Source: Rhodoferax sp. UBA5149 (GTDB taxonomy: Bacteria; Pseudomonadota; Gammaproteobacteria; Burkholderiales; Burkholderiaceae_C). From it: DNA of 29,202 nucleotides. The notes under the pieces are model-generated. The model saw only the letters and a list, made by a program, of their open reading frames with translations. It did not search any database and had not been told where the DNA came from. Made by a program: the position numbers and the translations under genes. Position 1 is the first letter of the stretch. The number at the start of each line of letters is the position of its first letter. Positions 22,000 to 29,202 of the stretch are shown here, in pieces. Location of the stretch: contig NZ_DHXT01000131.1 of the NCBI RefSeq assembly GCF_002413825.1, positions 5,074 through 34,275 on the forward strand, given 5' to 3'.

Positions 22000-22788
22000 T
22001 TAGCGGGCCGAGTCAGGTTGATAGCCCAAAGTCGTTGAAATCTCTCGGGCGGTAGCCTGAAGCTTGGGTAGCCATTCTTCTTCCAGTCGCTCGGCGGGTG
22101 CAGAAATGGACAAGCCCGCCACCAGCGTGCCTTGGTCGTCGTAGATGCCGGCGGCCATGCAGCGCACGCCCAGTTCCAGCTCTTCGTTGTCATGCGCATT
22201 GCCGTACTGGCGCACCTTTGACAGTTCTCGTTCCAAGGCTGGCAATTGGGTCAGGCTGTTTTTGGTGTGACCGCTCAAACCCGTACGTGTGGCGTAGGCG
22301 CGAACCCGCTGCGGATCGTCCGCCGCCAGGAACAGTTTACCCACGGAAGTCAGATGCAAGGGGGCACGCCCGCCGATGGCGCGAACCACTTGCATGCCAG
22401 AGCGCTCGCTGTAAGTACGTTCGATATAGACAATCTCGTCGCCCTGACGCATGCTCAAATTGACGGGTTGCTGGGTCAATTTGTGCAGTTCCCGCATGGG
22501 CACCAGCGCTGCATCGCGTACATTGAGACGACTTTTGACCAGGTTTCCCAGCTCAAGCAGGCGCATGCCCAGCCGATAGCTGCCCGGTTGTGGCCGATCC
22601 ACAAAACGCCCGGTGGCCAGATCATTCAATAAGCGATGTGTAGTCGATGGATGCAGGCCGGTTTTTTCACTGATTTCTTTAAGTGAAATCGCTTCTTCCC
22701 GGGACGCCAAAACGTCCATGAGCGCAAACATGCGTTCGATGACCTGGACGGTTGGGGTAACGGCAATGCCTGAATCGGTTTTTCGCAT
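22000..22788 (-). CDS. IclR-family transcriptional regulator
   Basis: The 262-residue protein has an N-terminal winged helix (about 12-75; recognition helix near HPSTTHRLLNDLATGRFV) and a C-terminal IclR effector domain (about 90-255; GGRAPLHLTSVGKLFLA and ELELGVRCMAAGIYDD). ATG 22788 follows TCAGGAG. IclR proteins usually control aromatic or small-acid catabolism and respond to a small ligand. No catabolic gene is adjacent, so the target is unknown. It is downstream of bpt on the same strand with 79 bp between them, so it probably has its own promoter. Confidence 0.93.
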   Translation of the reverse strand: MRKTDSGIAVTPTVQVIERMFALMDVLASREEAISLKEISEKTGLHPSTTHRLLNDLATGRFVDRPQPGSYRLGMRLLELGNLVKSRLNVRDAALVPMRELHKLTQQPVNLSMRQGDEIVYIERTYSERSGMQVVRAIGGRAPLHLTSVGKLFLAADDPQRVRAYATRTGLSGHTKNSLTQLPALERELSKVRQYGNAHDNEELELGVRCMAAGIYDDQGTLVAGLSISAPAERLEEEWLPKLQATAREISTTLGYQPDSAR

Positions 22789-22867
22789 GGGTACTCCTGA
22801 TCTGCGCGCTCGTCATTTTATCTGGTGAAATATTGAACGGCGCTGCGGGGGCGTCACTGTGGAGACC

Positions 22868-23611
22868 TTATGTTGGGTTGCCGGCAACCCATACCCCGGC
22901 CACATGTAATTCCAAGGGCGTGAATCTTGCTTTGTAGTTCATTTTTTGACTTTTGTTAATCCAGTAGCCCAGGTAGACATAAGGAAGCTTGAGTATCTTG
23001 GCTTGTGCAATTTGCCACAAGACGTTGTAGGTGCCGTAGCTGCTAGCAGATTCAGGCTCATAAAAAGTGTAGACCGCCGAAATGCCATCATCGAGCACGT
23101 CCAGTATCGAGATCATTTTCAATGCGCCCGGTGTGCCGTCAGCCAGCGTTTCGCGGAATTCAACCAGTCGCGAGTTCACCCGGCTTTGCAGTAGAAATTG
23201 CGTGTACTGGTCGATGCTGTCCTGGTCCATGCCGCCACCAGCGTGCCGCCGATTTTGATAGCGGAGATACAAACTGTAGTGTTCCTGCACAAAGCACAGT
23301 TTCAGCACTCTGACCTGCAGGTTGGAATGACGTGACCACGCGCGTCGCTGACTCCTGCCTGGTCGGAAATCGTTGACAAGAACCCGCAACGGTGTGCAGG
23401 CATGGCATCCGTCGCAATAGGGGCGGTAGGTAAACATGCCACTGCGTCTGAAACCTTGGCTGACGAGCTCGGAATAGGTGGCGTTGTTGATCAAATGGCT
23501 GGGCGTTGCCACTTGCGACCTGGCCTGTTTTCCTGGCAGATAGCTGCAGGGATAAGGCGCCGTTGCATAAAACTGCAGCGCCTGTAGCGGGAGGTCCTTG
23601 AGATGCGTCAC
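22868..23611 (-). CDS. bpt: Aspartate/glutamate leucyltransferase (Bpt)
   Basis: The enzyme adds Leu from leucyl-tRNA to N-terminal Asp or Glu and so marks proteins for ClpAP (bacterial N-end rule). It resembles eukaryotic arginyltransferases (ATE). C66, C69 and C72 in YCDGCHAC and the segments SGMFTYRPYCDGC and YLGYWINKSQKMNYKARF are characteristic. The length of 247 is normal. ATG 23611 overlaps the aat stop codon in an ATGA, so the two are cotranslated and act in the same pathway. Confidence 0.94.
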   Translation of the reverse strand: MTHLKDLPLQALQFYATAPYPCSYLPGKQARSQVATPSHLINNATYSELVSQGFRRSGMFTYRPYCDGCHACTPLRVLVNDFRPGRSQRRAWSRHSNLQVRVLKLCFVQEHYSLYLRYQNRRHAGGGMDQDSIDQYTQFLLQSRVNSRLVEFRETLADGTPGALKMISILDVLDDGISAVYTFYEPESASSYGTYNVLWQIAQAKILKLPYVYLGYWINKSQKMNYKARFTPLELHVAGVWVAGNPT

Positions 23612-24372
23612 GTTTGAGTTGACTTTGAAGGCAATAGTTCTCGCCAGTATAGGGGGTCAAACTGCCAGACCGGCGCCGTTTGGGAGAGACCGGACATCAC
23701 TTGTTGCACAAACAGATCACGAGAGATTTCACCTGCGCCCAGGGAGGCCAGATGGCGGGTGTTTTGCTGGCAATCAATCTGCCGGATGTGGTGGTGGCGG
23801 CAAAAACCAACCAGCGCCGCGAGTGCAATTTTGGAGGCGTCGGTTGACCGGCTGAACATGGATTCGCCGAACACGGATTTTCCCAGTGCAACGCAGTACA
23901 GCCCGCCGGCGAGTTTGCCATTGACCCACGTTTCCACGCTGTGGGCAAGGCCGGCCCGGTGCAGGTCGACGTAGGCCGCGATCATGTCAGACACGATCCA
24001 CGTGCCCGCCTGGCCTTCGCGCGGGCTGCTTGAGCAGGCTTGAATGACCTGTTCAAAAGCAGAGTCCATTCGAATTTCACAGCCCACCGTTTTGCGAAAT
24101 TTCTGAAGTGTTTTTCTGAATGACGGGTGCAGCCGGAATTTGGAGACATCGAGCACCATTCTGGGATCGGGGCTCCACCATAGCGTGGGCTGCCCCTGGC
24201 TGAACCAGGGAAAAATGCCTTGGCTATAGGCGTGACGTAAAGTGTCAATATCCAGCACGCCACCAGCGGCCAGCAGTCCTGGAGCGGGAGAATTTTCACC
24301 CCAAGCCTGACTAACGGGAGGAAAGTCTTGACCCGGCGCAAGCCACGGAAGCGGGGGTGGTTGAGATGACAT
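23608..24372 (-). CDS. aat: Leucyl/phenylalanyl-tRNA-protein transferase
   Basis: It transfers Leu or Phe from aminoacyl-tRNA to N-terminal Lys or Arg, making N-degrons for ClpS/ClpAP. The family segments GLLAAGGVLDIDTL, GIFPWF (52-57) and WWSPDPRMVL (65-74) are clear, and the C-terminal GNAT-like fold ends in DPLYWRELLP. ATG 24372 is chosen; GTG 24396 would add eight residues. It is the first gene of the aat-bpt pair, about 130 bp from the divergent tRNA-Pro gene. Confidence 0.94.
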   Translation of the reverse strand: MSSQPPPLPWLAPGQDFPPVSQAWGENSPAPGLLAAGGVLDIDTLRHAYSQGIFPWFSQGQPTLWWSPDPRMVLDVSKFRLHPSFRKTLQKFRKTVGCEIRMDSAFEQVIQACSSSPREGQAGTWIVSDMIAAYVDLHRAGLAHSVETWVNGKLAGGLYCVALGKSVFGESMFSRSTDASKIALAALVGFCRHHHIRQIDCQQNTRHLASLGAGEISRDLFVQQVMSGLSQTAPVWQFDPLYWRELLPSKSTQT

Positions 24373-24485
24373 GGACAGACTGTATACCGACGGCACGGGC
24401 GCGCGGAGTCCTGTTTCTGTTGAATCTCGCTCGTTTATTCCACGTCAAATGCCCGCGCCACGCCGGAATCGGTGGTGCGAGCCGT

Positions 24486-24491
24486 TACAAT
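24486..24491 (+). promoter_or_regulatory. Possible -10 element of tRNA-Pro
   Basis: TACAAT lies 10 bases before the mature tRNA-Pro 5' end, a usual position for a tRNA promoter. No good -35 is seen at 17 bp, only G+C-rich sequence. Confidence 0.35.
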
Positions 24492-24501
24492 ACCAGCATG
24501 T

Positions 24502-24578
<77 letters not shown>

Positions 24579-24594
24579 TATAAATCAACAACTT

Positions 24595-24618
24595 AGCTCA
24601 CTTCATGTGGGCTTTTTT
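24595..24618 (+). terminator. Terminator after tRNA-Pro
   Basis: AGCTCAC pairs with GTGGGCT (one G-U pair) over TTCAT and is followed by six T. It separates the two tRNA genes. Confidence 0.8.
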
Positions 24619-24622
24619 GTTT

Positions 24623-24640
24623 CTCCGGGTAACGCCGGAG
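24623..24640. other. Short hairpin between the tRNA genes
   Basis: CTCCGG and CCGGAG flank a short loop just after the tRNA-Pro terminator. No T tract follows. No function is proposed. Confidence 0.25.
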
Positions 24641-24730
24641 TAACACTGGTGGGATTTCCCCGGTGAAATTGCCATCAGACATGACAGTGAGTTTTTCAAG
24701 CGGAGCACATAATCTGCTGAGAAATAACAT

Positions 24731-24807
<77 letters not shown>

Positions 24808-24853
24808 ATAAATAGGCGATTTTTGCTATAAAAAATTTAGTGGATGGGCTTTA

Positions 24854-25318
24854 TTGGTGACGCAGGGGTTACTTCGATATCAAAGTTTCTTTTCCCCACG
24901 CGCAGATTCCACGCCACCAGCCCCTGTGCCGGTGGCGGTAATCGCGCCCGCGCCTTTGACGGTCGAGCAGGCCTTGCGCCAGATGTTCGACCAGGATAAC
25001 AAAATTGAAGCCAGCCAGAAGCTCCTGCTGCCGCGCCCCAACTGGCGCATCAAGGCCGCCGGCCCGTTGGGCATGGACAACTTGCTGGTCATGGTGGCGG
25101 CTGGCCCGCGCGACCTCGGCCCGCTGGCCGCCAACAAAGCCGGGCCCTTTGTCTCATCACTCAATGATGCGCAGGGACAGGCCAAATTGGTGACACTCAT
25201 GAGCAGCTCGCAAACGGTAACCAGCCAGGCCTGTGCCAACTCAGGCACACGTCGTAATAATGCGTTATGTTCCGACGCTTATGGTGCTTCAATGGTGGCC
25301 ATGGAGGAGATTAAATGA
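24854..25318 (+). pseudogene. Truncated DUF4384 C-terminal domain remnant
   Basis: The frame is open for about 154 codons from GTG 24854 but has no convincing start or ribosome site. The segments DQDNKIEASQKLLLPRPNW, AAGPLGMDNLLVMVAAGPRD and CSDAYGASMVAMEEIK resemble the C-terminal DUF4384 domain that, from memory, ends certain serine/threonine kinases and caspase-like proteins in betaproteobacteria. The preceding piece TVEQALRQMF resembles the region before DUF4384, joined directly to its later half, so the first half of the domain appears deleted. The kinase domain is absent. Its stop overlaps the next ATG (ATGA). A shortened but translated protein is still possible. Confidence 0.5.
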
Positions 25319-25830
25319 TGTTCCGCAGAGCAAGTTTTTTTGCTATTGTTTTTATAGCTTTCTACGTAGCATTCACGGGGGCTCAAGCCGCAAACAGCAC
25401 TGATGGTGAACGTGGCGCCTTGGCGCCGGTGGCCGATGGCTGGCTGGTCACGCCGGCCGAGGCCCGGGAATTCAGAGGAGAAGACGGCTTCAATGAACAA
25501 CCGGCGCTACGCCCCCGCGCCGTCGTGCCGCTGATTGACATCCTCAAGCCGGAGCCGGTGTCAGACCTCAAAGTCAAAGCCCCGTTTGCCATCGCGGTGC
25601 AATTCAAAAGCCAGGCCGACGCGCCCATAGACCCGGCCACCTTCAAAGTGCTGTACGGCGCATTCAAGATTGACATTACCAGCCGCATTACCAAGTTCGT
25701 CAAAGTGACCCAGGAGGGCTTTTCACTGGAGAATGCGCAGATACCGGCTGGAAAACACCGGCTGACGATGCAGGTACAGGACGAAAAACAGCGCCTGGCG
25801 GAGCGGGAGTTGCGCCTGGAAGTGGAGTGA
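25315..25830 (+). CDS. Secreted protein of unknown function with repeat-encoded signal peptide
   Basis: The 171-residue protein opens with MMFRRASFFAIVFIAFYVAF and has a cleavage site near AQA-A, a standard Sec signal. The mature part has an unstructured, acidic start and a beta-rich region (about 80-170; for example KAPFAIAVQF, ATFKVLYGAFKIDITSRI and HRLTMQVQD) that looks like an Ig-like domain. I do not recognise a named family. The whole hydrophobic core of the signal is encoded by interspersed repeat copy D. ATG 25315 overlaps the stop of the DUF4384 remnant; ATG 25318 is equally possible. It is 58 bp before the next small gene and may be cotranscribed with it. Confidence 0.75.
   Translation: MMFRRASFFAIVFIAFYVAFTGAQAANSTDGERGALAPVADGWLVTPAEAREFRGEDGFNEQPALRPRAVVPLIDILKPEPVSDLKVKAPFAIAVQFKSQADAPIDPATFKVLYGAFKIDITSRITKFVKVTQEGFSLENAQIPAGKHRLTMQVQDEKQRLAERELRLEVE
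25336..25395 (+). repeat. Interspersed repeat family 1, copy D (encodes a signal peptide)
   Basis: It reads TTTGCTATTG, TTTTTATAGCTTTCTACG, ATTCACGGGGGCT, CAAGCCGCAAA in order. The same blocks in the same order occur in copies A and B. It covers codons for FFAIVFIAFYVAFTGAQAAN of the secreted protein. Confidence 0.7.
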
Positions 25831-25888
25831 GCCACCGGCTTTTGGTTTGACGTGAAAGTTAGCGCAGGAAAAAAAGGGGGGACGCGAC

Positions 25889-26122
25889 ATGAGGATGGTC
25901 TTTGGTGTTTTAAGTTTATTGATCGCTGTAGCGGTGGTCGGGGTGCTGGCCAAGAAGCAACTGGGAGCGCTCTCAGTCGGGGGCATGTCGCCCGCAACCC
26001 CGGCTGGCGTTTCCTCTGCGGTGACCACGCCGCAGCAACAAAGCCAGCAGTTGCAGGATCAGGTCAAGAAGTCGGTTGAGGACGCGATGCAGAAGACGCG
26101 AACGGAGGCGGATGACAAATGA
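25889..26122 (+). CDS. Small single-pass membrane protein
   Basis: The 77-residue protein has one N-terminal helix (about 4-21, VFGVLSLLIAVAVVGVLA), a Ser/Thr/Pro linker and a C-terminal Gln-rich amphipathic stretch (QQQSQQLQDQVKKSVEDAM) that may form a coiled coil. It is preceded by a strong purine-rich ribosome site (AAGGGGGGACG). Its stop overlaps the ATG of the DUF2844 gene. I know similar small proteins from Burkholderiales only as hypotheticals. The function is unknown. Confidence 0.75.
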   Translation: MRMVFGVLSLLIAVAVVGVLAKKQLGALSVGGMSPATPAGVSSAVTTPQQQSQQLQDQVKKSVEDAMQKTRTEADDK

Positions 26123-26622
26123 TGAAACAGAATTTTTGGAACGATAAGGCTCGACTGCTGCTGCTCGGCCTGCTGCTGGCGGCCAGTGCGGGCGCGGCCA
26201 TGGCGACGTTGGGACAAGCCCCCTCAGTGCTCCCGGCGGCGGTATCTGCCAACCCGGCGCCGGGCGCCAAAACGCTAGCCGCCACGCCAGTCGCGCGCTC
26301 CAGCCTTTACACGGTTCACGAGACACTGCTTGAAAATGGAACCAGCGTTCAGGAATATGCAACGCCTGCGGGGTTGGTTTTCGCCGTGGCCTGGCGCGGG
26401 CCGGTGTTGCCGGACTTGAGTGCCCTGCTGGGTGGCTATTTCACGACCTTCAAGCGTGAGACCGAGCAGGCCCGCGAGAGCGGCAGGCGTGGTGCGCCGG
26501 TGAACATGGCGCGCGATGGCCTGGTGGTCCGCTCCAACGGACGCATGCGAAACTTTTTTGGGCACGCTTATGCGCCGGGTTTGATCCCCGCTGGTGTCAA
26601 TATCAATGATGTTCTTCAATAA
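26119..26622 (+). CDS. DUF2844-type exported protein
   Basis: The 167-residue protein has a signal peptide (about 11-29, LLLLGLLLAASAGAAMA, cleaved before TLG). The conserved core SSLYTVHETLLENGTSVQEY, PAGLVFAVAWRGPVLPDLSALLGGYF and the C-terminal GRMRNFFGHAYAPGLIPAGV match DUF2844 as I know it. The function is unknown; these genes usually precede a DUF3443 gene, as here. ATG 26119 lies in an ATGATG that overlaps the stop of the small membrane protein. Confidence 0.85.
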   Translation: MMKQNFWNDKARLLLLGLLLAASAGAAMATLGQAPSVLPAAVSANPAPGAKTLAATPVARSSLYTVHETLLENGTSVQEYATPAGLVFAVAWRGPVLPDLSALLGGYFTTFKRETEQARESGRRGAPVNMARDGLVVRSNGRMRNFFGHAYAPGLIPAGVNINDVLQ

Positions 26623-27880
26623 ATTTTTCAGTCGTGCCGCCATGGCGGCCTTGCTGGTGACCCTGGTCACGGCCTGCGGTGGTGGTGGCGGATCGGCGCC
26701 GACCCAGACCAGCTTGGCGGGCACGCCGCCCTTAAATAACCTGCCCAGTCCGCCTGCGGTCAGCAACCTACTCGAGGTCACTGTGGATGCGGGCCCCAAA
26801 GACACTGGCTACAACGTCAACCGCCTGTACACCACGGTCACTGTCTGCAGTCCGGGCAGCACCACGCAATGCCAGACCATTGACCATGTGCTCGTGGATA
26901 CCGGCTCTTTTGGCGTGCGACTGTTGTCCAGCGCGATGGCGCCCGCCTTGAATCTGAATCGGCTGACCGGCGACAGCGGTTTTCCTCTGCTCAATTGCGC
27001 GCAGTTTCTCGACAACAGCTTTGCCTGGGGCCCGGTGGCGACGGCCGATATTGTGCTGGGCGGCAAGACTGCAGCCAGTGTGCCGATTCAAGTCATCGCC
27101 GACCCGGCATTCAATAACCCCCCATTGGGGTGTGCGGTAGGTGGCACGGCAATCACCACAGCGAAAATGCTCGGCGCGAACGGCATCATTGGGCTTGGCT
27201 TGTTCAAGGAAGACTGTGGGTCGCGGTGTACCGGCAACCCCGGCAACGATGTTTATTTCACCTGCGACAACGTTGGCTGCACCGGTTCGACCGCAGCGAT
27301 TGCCCAGCAGGTGAAGAACCCGGTGCCCTTGTTTGCGGTAGACAAAAACGGCGTGCTGATCGATTTGCCAGCCGTCAGTTCGGTCGGCGCACCCAGGCTG
27401 ATCGGATCGCTGATTTTCGGCATTGGCACACAGTCCAACAACCAATGGTCGGCCGGAACGGTTCTGACGGCTGACGCCTCGACTGGCTACATCACCACCC
27501 GGCTTGGGGTGCAAAGCCTTACGAAAAGCTTTATCGACTCGGGCTCCAATGGCCTGTTTTTTGATTCCACCGCGATTACCAAATGCGGCACTAGCGCCCC
27601 CGGTTTTTATTGTCCAACGTTGCCCACCACTTTGTCGGCCACGCTGGTGGGCACCAATGGGCTGACGAGTCCCGTTATTTCGTTTTCCATTGACAATGCG
27701 TTGTCGCTTTTTGCCGGTGGAGTTAATAACGTGCTTCCGACCTTGGCGGGCACTGGTAACCTGAATTCTTTTGACTGGGGCTTGCCCTTCTTTTACGGTC
27801 GCCGGGTATTTTTCGGCATCGAGGGAAAGACATCCACGCTCGGAAGTGGCTCGGTCACCGGCCCCTTTTATGCATTCTGA
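26606..27880 (+). CDS. DUF3443-type lipoprotein with two pepsin-like Asp motifs
   Basis: The 424-residue protein has a lipoprotein signal (LVTAC, C24 as the lipidated Cys) followed by a Gly-rich tether, so it is probably anchored to the outer membrane. It carries HVLVDTGSFGVRLL (D98) and KSFIDSGSNGLFFD (D311), each a hydrophobic-hydrophobic-Asp-Thr/Ser-Gly-Ser motif, plus GIIGLGLF after the first. This is the layout of bilobed pepsin-type aspartic peptidases. Several Cys residues (about 204-225) could form disulfides. ATG 26606 is used; it overlaps the end of the DUF2844 gene. Activity is inference; the family is formally uncharacterised as far as I know. Confidence 0.85.
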   Translation: MMFFNKFFSRAAMAALLVTLVTACGGGGGSAPTQTSLAGTPPLNNLPSPPAVSNLLEVTVDAGPKDTGYNVNRLYTTVTVCSPGSTTQCQTIDHVLVDTGSFGVRLLSSAMAPALNLNRLTGDSGFPLLNCAQFLDNSFAWGPVATADIVLGGKTAASVPIQVIADPAFNNPPLGCAVGGTAITTAKMLGANGIIGLGLFKEDCGSRCTGNPGNDVYFTCDNVGCTGSTAAIAQQVKNPVPLFAVDKNGVLIDLPAVSSVGAPRLIGSLIFGIGTQSNNQWSAGTVLTADASTGYITTRLGVQSLTKSFIDSGSNGLFFDSTAITKCGTSAPGFYCPTLPTTLSATLVGTNGLTSPVISFSIDNALSLFAGGVNNVLPTLAGTGNLNSFDWGLPFFYGRRVFFGIEGKTSTLGSGSVTGPFYAF

Positions 27881-27900
27881 TGGCCGGTCAGCTGCGGCCT

Positions 27901-28548
27901 TCAGGCGGCTGCTTCCAGACCGTTCCTGAAGTGTTCCTGCATTCGCTGCACGGTGAGCGCCGTGTCGCGCGCTGCGATGGCCGCCATCAAGGCACGATGT
28001 TCATTCAGTGATTCGTCGATGCGGCCTGATTTGAGCAGAGAGTTGTGGCGGTTGAGCTTCATGACCTTGCGCAAGTCGCCCACCATCTGGTCGCGCCAGC
28101 GGTTGTTGGCAATCTCCAGCAGCCGCATGTGAAAACGTTCGTTGAGCTCGAAAAAGAGTTCCCGGTCTTGCCGCTCCGGGTTGGCCGCCGCTTCCAGTTC
28201 AGCGTGCAGTGCCTGCAACTCTTCGATTTGGGATGCCGTGGCGTTTGTGGCGACCACGCCGGCCGCGTCAGCCTCCAGCAGGCTGAGCAAGTGGTACACG
28301 TCGGCCAGGTCGCGCTCGGACACCTCGGTTACGTAGGCGCCACGCCGCACTTTCATGGTGACCAGGCCTTCGGCCGCCAGCACTTTGAGCGCTTCACGCA
28401 GGGGGGTGCGGCTGATGCCATAGGCTTCGGCAATTTTCAGCTCGTCAATCCAGCTGCCGGGCTCCAGTTCACGTTTGAAAATCCGCTGACGCAGGAGTTC
28501 AGCCACCTCTTCATAGAGTGCGTGGGGCGATAGAGAAAGTGCGGCCAT
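27901..28548 (-). CDS. GntR-family regulator, FCD (FadR-like) subfamily
   Basis: The 215-residue protein has an N-terminal winged helix (about 10-75; GSWIDELKIAEAYGISRTPL and REALKVLAAEGLV are diagnostic) and an all-helical FCD ligand domain (about 80-210) with candidate metal-binding residues in NERFHMRL and NEHRALMAAI. It is divergent from methylmalonyl-CoA mutase across 154 bp, so it probably controls that gene and itself in response to an acid of the propionate/methylmalonate pathway; this is inference from position. It is convergent with the DUF3443 gene. Confidence 0.94.
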   Translation of the reverse strand: MAALSLSPHALYEEVAELLRQRIFKRELEPGSWIDELKIAEAYGISRTPLREALKVLAAEGLVTMKVRRGAYVTEVSERDLADVYHLLSLLEADAAGVVATNATASQIEELQALHAELEAAANPERQDRELFFELNERFHMRLLEIANNRWRDQMVGDLRKVMKLNRHNSLLKSGRIDESLNEHRALMAAIAARDTALTVQRMQEHFRNGLEAAA

Positions 28549-28702
28549 GGACTGAATTGTAAGCCGAAAATAATATTTTGAATCAATAATTATAAATAAC
28601 GTAAACTAGCAGCTATTCACTGAAATACGCTCGGGGCCGCATCGGTTCGGGCCTGTTCGGTGCCAGATCATTTCGATAAACTCATTGCAAACGGCATCCG
28701 TC
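28549..28702. promoter_or_regulatory. A+T-rich divergent control region of the GntR and mutase genes
   Basis: A strikingly A+T-rich stretch (28560-28610) contains two perfect dyads, AAAATAATATTTT (28567-28579) and ATAATTAT (28586-28593). A TTGAAT (28579 region) and TAAACT spaced 18 bp apart could be a weak promoter toward the mutase. The dyads are candidate GntR operators. Confidence 0.4.
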
Positions 28703-29202
28703 ATGACCCAAAACAATCCTGAATTTCAGTCCGCCAGCCTCGAGGCATGGGCCAAAGCGGCCGCCAAGTCTGCCCCCGGTGGCAATGTGGATGCCCTCAA
28801 CTGGCACACGCCGGACGGCATCACGGTCAAGCCGCTGTACACCGCCGCCGACACCCAGAACCTGCCCTACGCCAACACCTTGCCGGGGTTTGAGCCCTAC
28901 CTGCGCGGACCACAGGCCACCATGTACGCGGTGCGGCCTTGGACCATCCGGCAATACGCGGGCTTTTCCACCGCCGAAGAGTCCAACGCGTTTTACCGCA
29001 AGGCGCTCGCCGCCGGCGGGCAGGGCGTCAGCGTGGCCTTCGACCTGGCCACGCACCGTGGCTACGACAGCGACCATCCGCGCGTCACCGGTGACGTCGG
29101 CAAGGCCGGTGTGGCGATTGACTCGGTGGAAGACATGAAGATACTGTTCAACGAAATTCCGTTGGACAAGGTGAGCGTCTCCATGACCATGAACGGCGCC
29201 GT
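28703..29202 (+). CDS. scpA: Methylmalonyl-CoA mutase, large/catalytic subunit (partial)
   Basis: The frame opens at ATG 28703 and is open to the window end (166 codons seen of about 720 expected). The segments NTLPGFEPYLRGPQATMY, RPWTIRQYAGFSTAEESN, FDLATHRGYDSDHPRVTGDV and KVSVSMTMNGAV are diagnostic of the acyl-CoA mutase TIM barrel. The enzyme is B12-dependent and interconverts methylmalonyl-CoA and succinyl-CoA. The B12-binding C-terminal domain lies outside the window. Divergent transcription from the GntR gene suggests regulated propionate metabolism. No strong ribosome site is seen. Confidence 0.95.
   Translation, partial: MTQNNPEFQSASLEAWAKAAAKSAPGGNVDALNWHTPDGITVKPLYTAADTQNLPYANTLPGFEPYLRGPQATMYAVRPWTIRQYAGFSTAEESNAFYRKALAAGGQGVSVAFDLATHRGYDSDHPRVTGDVGKAGVAIDSVEDMKILFNEIPLDKVSVSMTMNGA

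Overview
The window looks like chromosomal DNA of a betaproteobacterium in the Burkholderiales, most likely Comamonadaceae near Rhodoferax or Polaromonas. This rests on protein character and gene order (ilvB-ilvN-ilvC-pssA-leuA; nadE-glnB; aat-bpt), on the DUF3106/DUF3619, DUF2844 and DUF3443 families, and on a short interspersed repeat I associate with Comamonadaceae. No plasmid, phage, insertion sequence or CRISPR hallmark is visible.

Layout. 1-738: N-terminal part of a membrane-anchored protein, probably a sensor-fused trehalose-6-phosphate synthase (minus). 739-1008: intergenic, with a possible small RNA. 1006-2250: ClC-type chloride transporter (minus) with an early in-frame stop. 2527-5359: membrane H+-pyrophosphatase (minus) and soluble pyrophosphatase (plus), divergent. 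5470-7934: alpha/beta hydrolase and wax ester synthase/DGAT (minus). 8049-8573: CheW-like protein. 8644-9849: FemAB/GNAT-like protein (minus). 9881-11973: glutamine-dependent NAD synthetase, then a PII protein. 11970-14382: LOG-family gene remnant, RDD membrane protein, DUF3106 protein, DUF3619 protein and ECF-type sigma factor (all minus). 14683-20786: branched-chain amino acid genes ilvB, ilvN, ilvC, then pssA, a leucine attenuator, and leuA. 20899-21978: PbpG-like endopeptidase. 22000-24372: IclR regulator, bpt and aat (minus). 24502-24807: tRNA-Pro(UGG) and tRNA-Arg(UCU). 24854-27880: a coupled run of envelope genes (DUF4384 remnant, secreted protein, small membrane protein, DUF2844, DUF3443 lipoprotein). 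27901-28548: GntR/FCD regulator (minus), divergent from methylmalonyl-CoA mutase, which runs off the window end.

How the genes work together. IlvB/IlvN and IlvC make the valine and leucine precursors, and LeuA starts the leucine branch. Upstream of leuA is a 17-codon peptide with five Leu codons, followed by mutually exclusive RNA pairings and a terminator, a textbook attenuator layout. The two pyrophosphatases share one regulatory region. NAD synthetase sits next to PII, linking NAD synthesis to nitrogen status. The sigma factor overlaps a single-pass membrane protein that could be its anti-sigma.

The most unusual signal is a repeat of about 55-65 bp present in at least four copies. One copy forms in-frame protein sequence inside nadE, one does so inside the FemAB-like gene, and one encodes essentially the whole hydrophobic signal peptide of a secreted protein. 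Other points are a second repeat family, a transporter with a nonsense codon, two decayed gene remnants, and a lipoprotein family with two pepsin-like Asp-Thr/Ser-Gly motifs.
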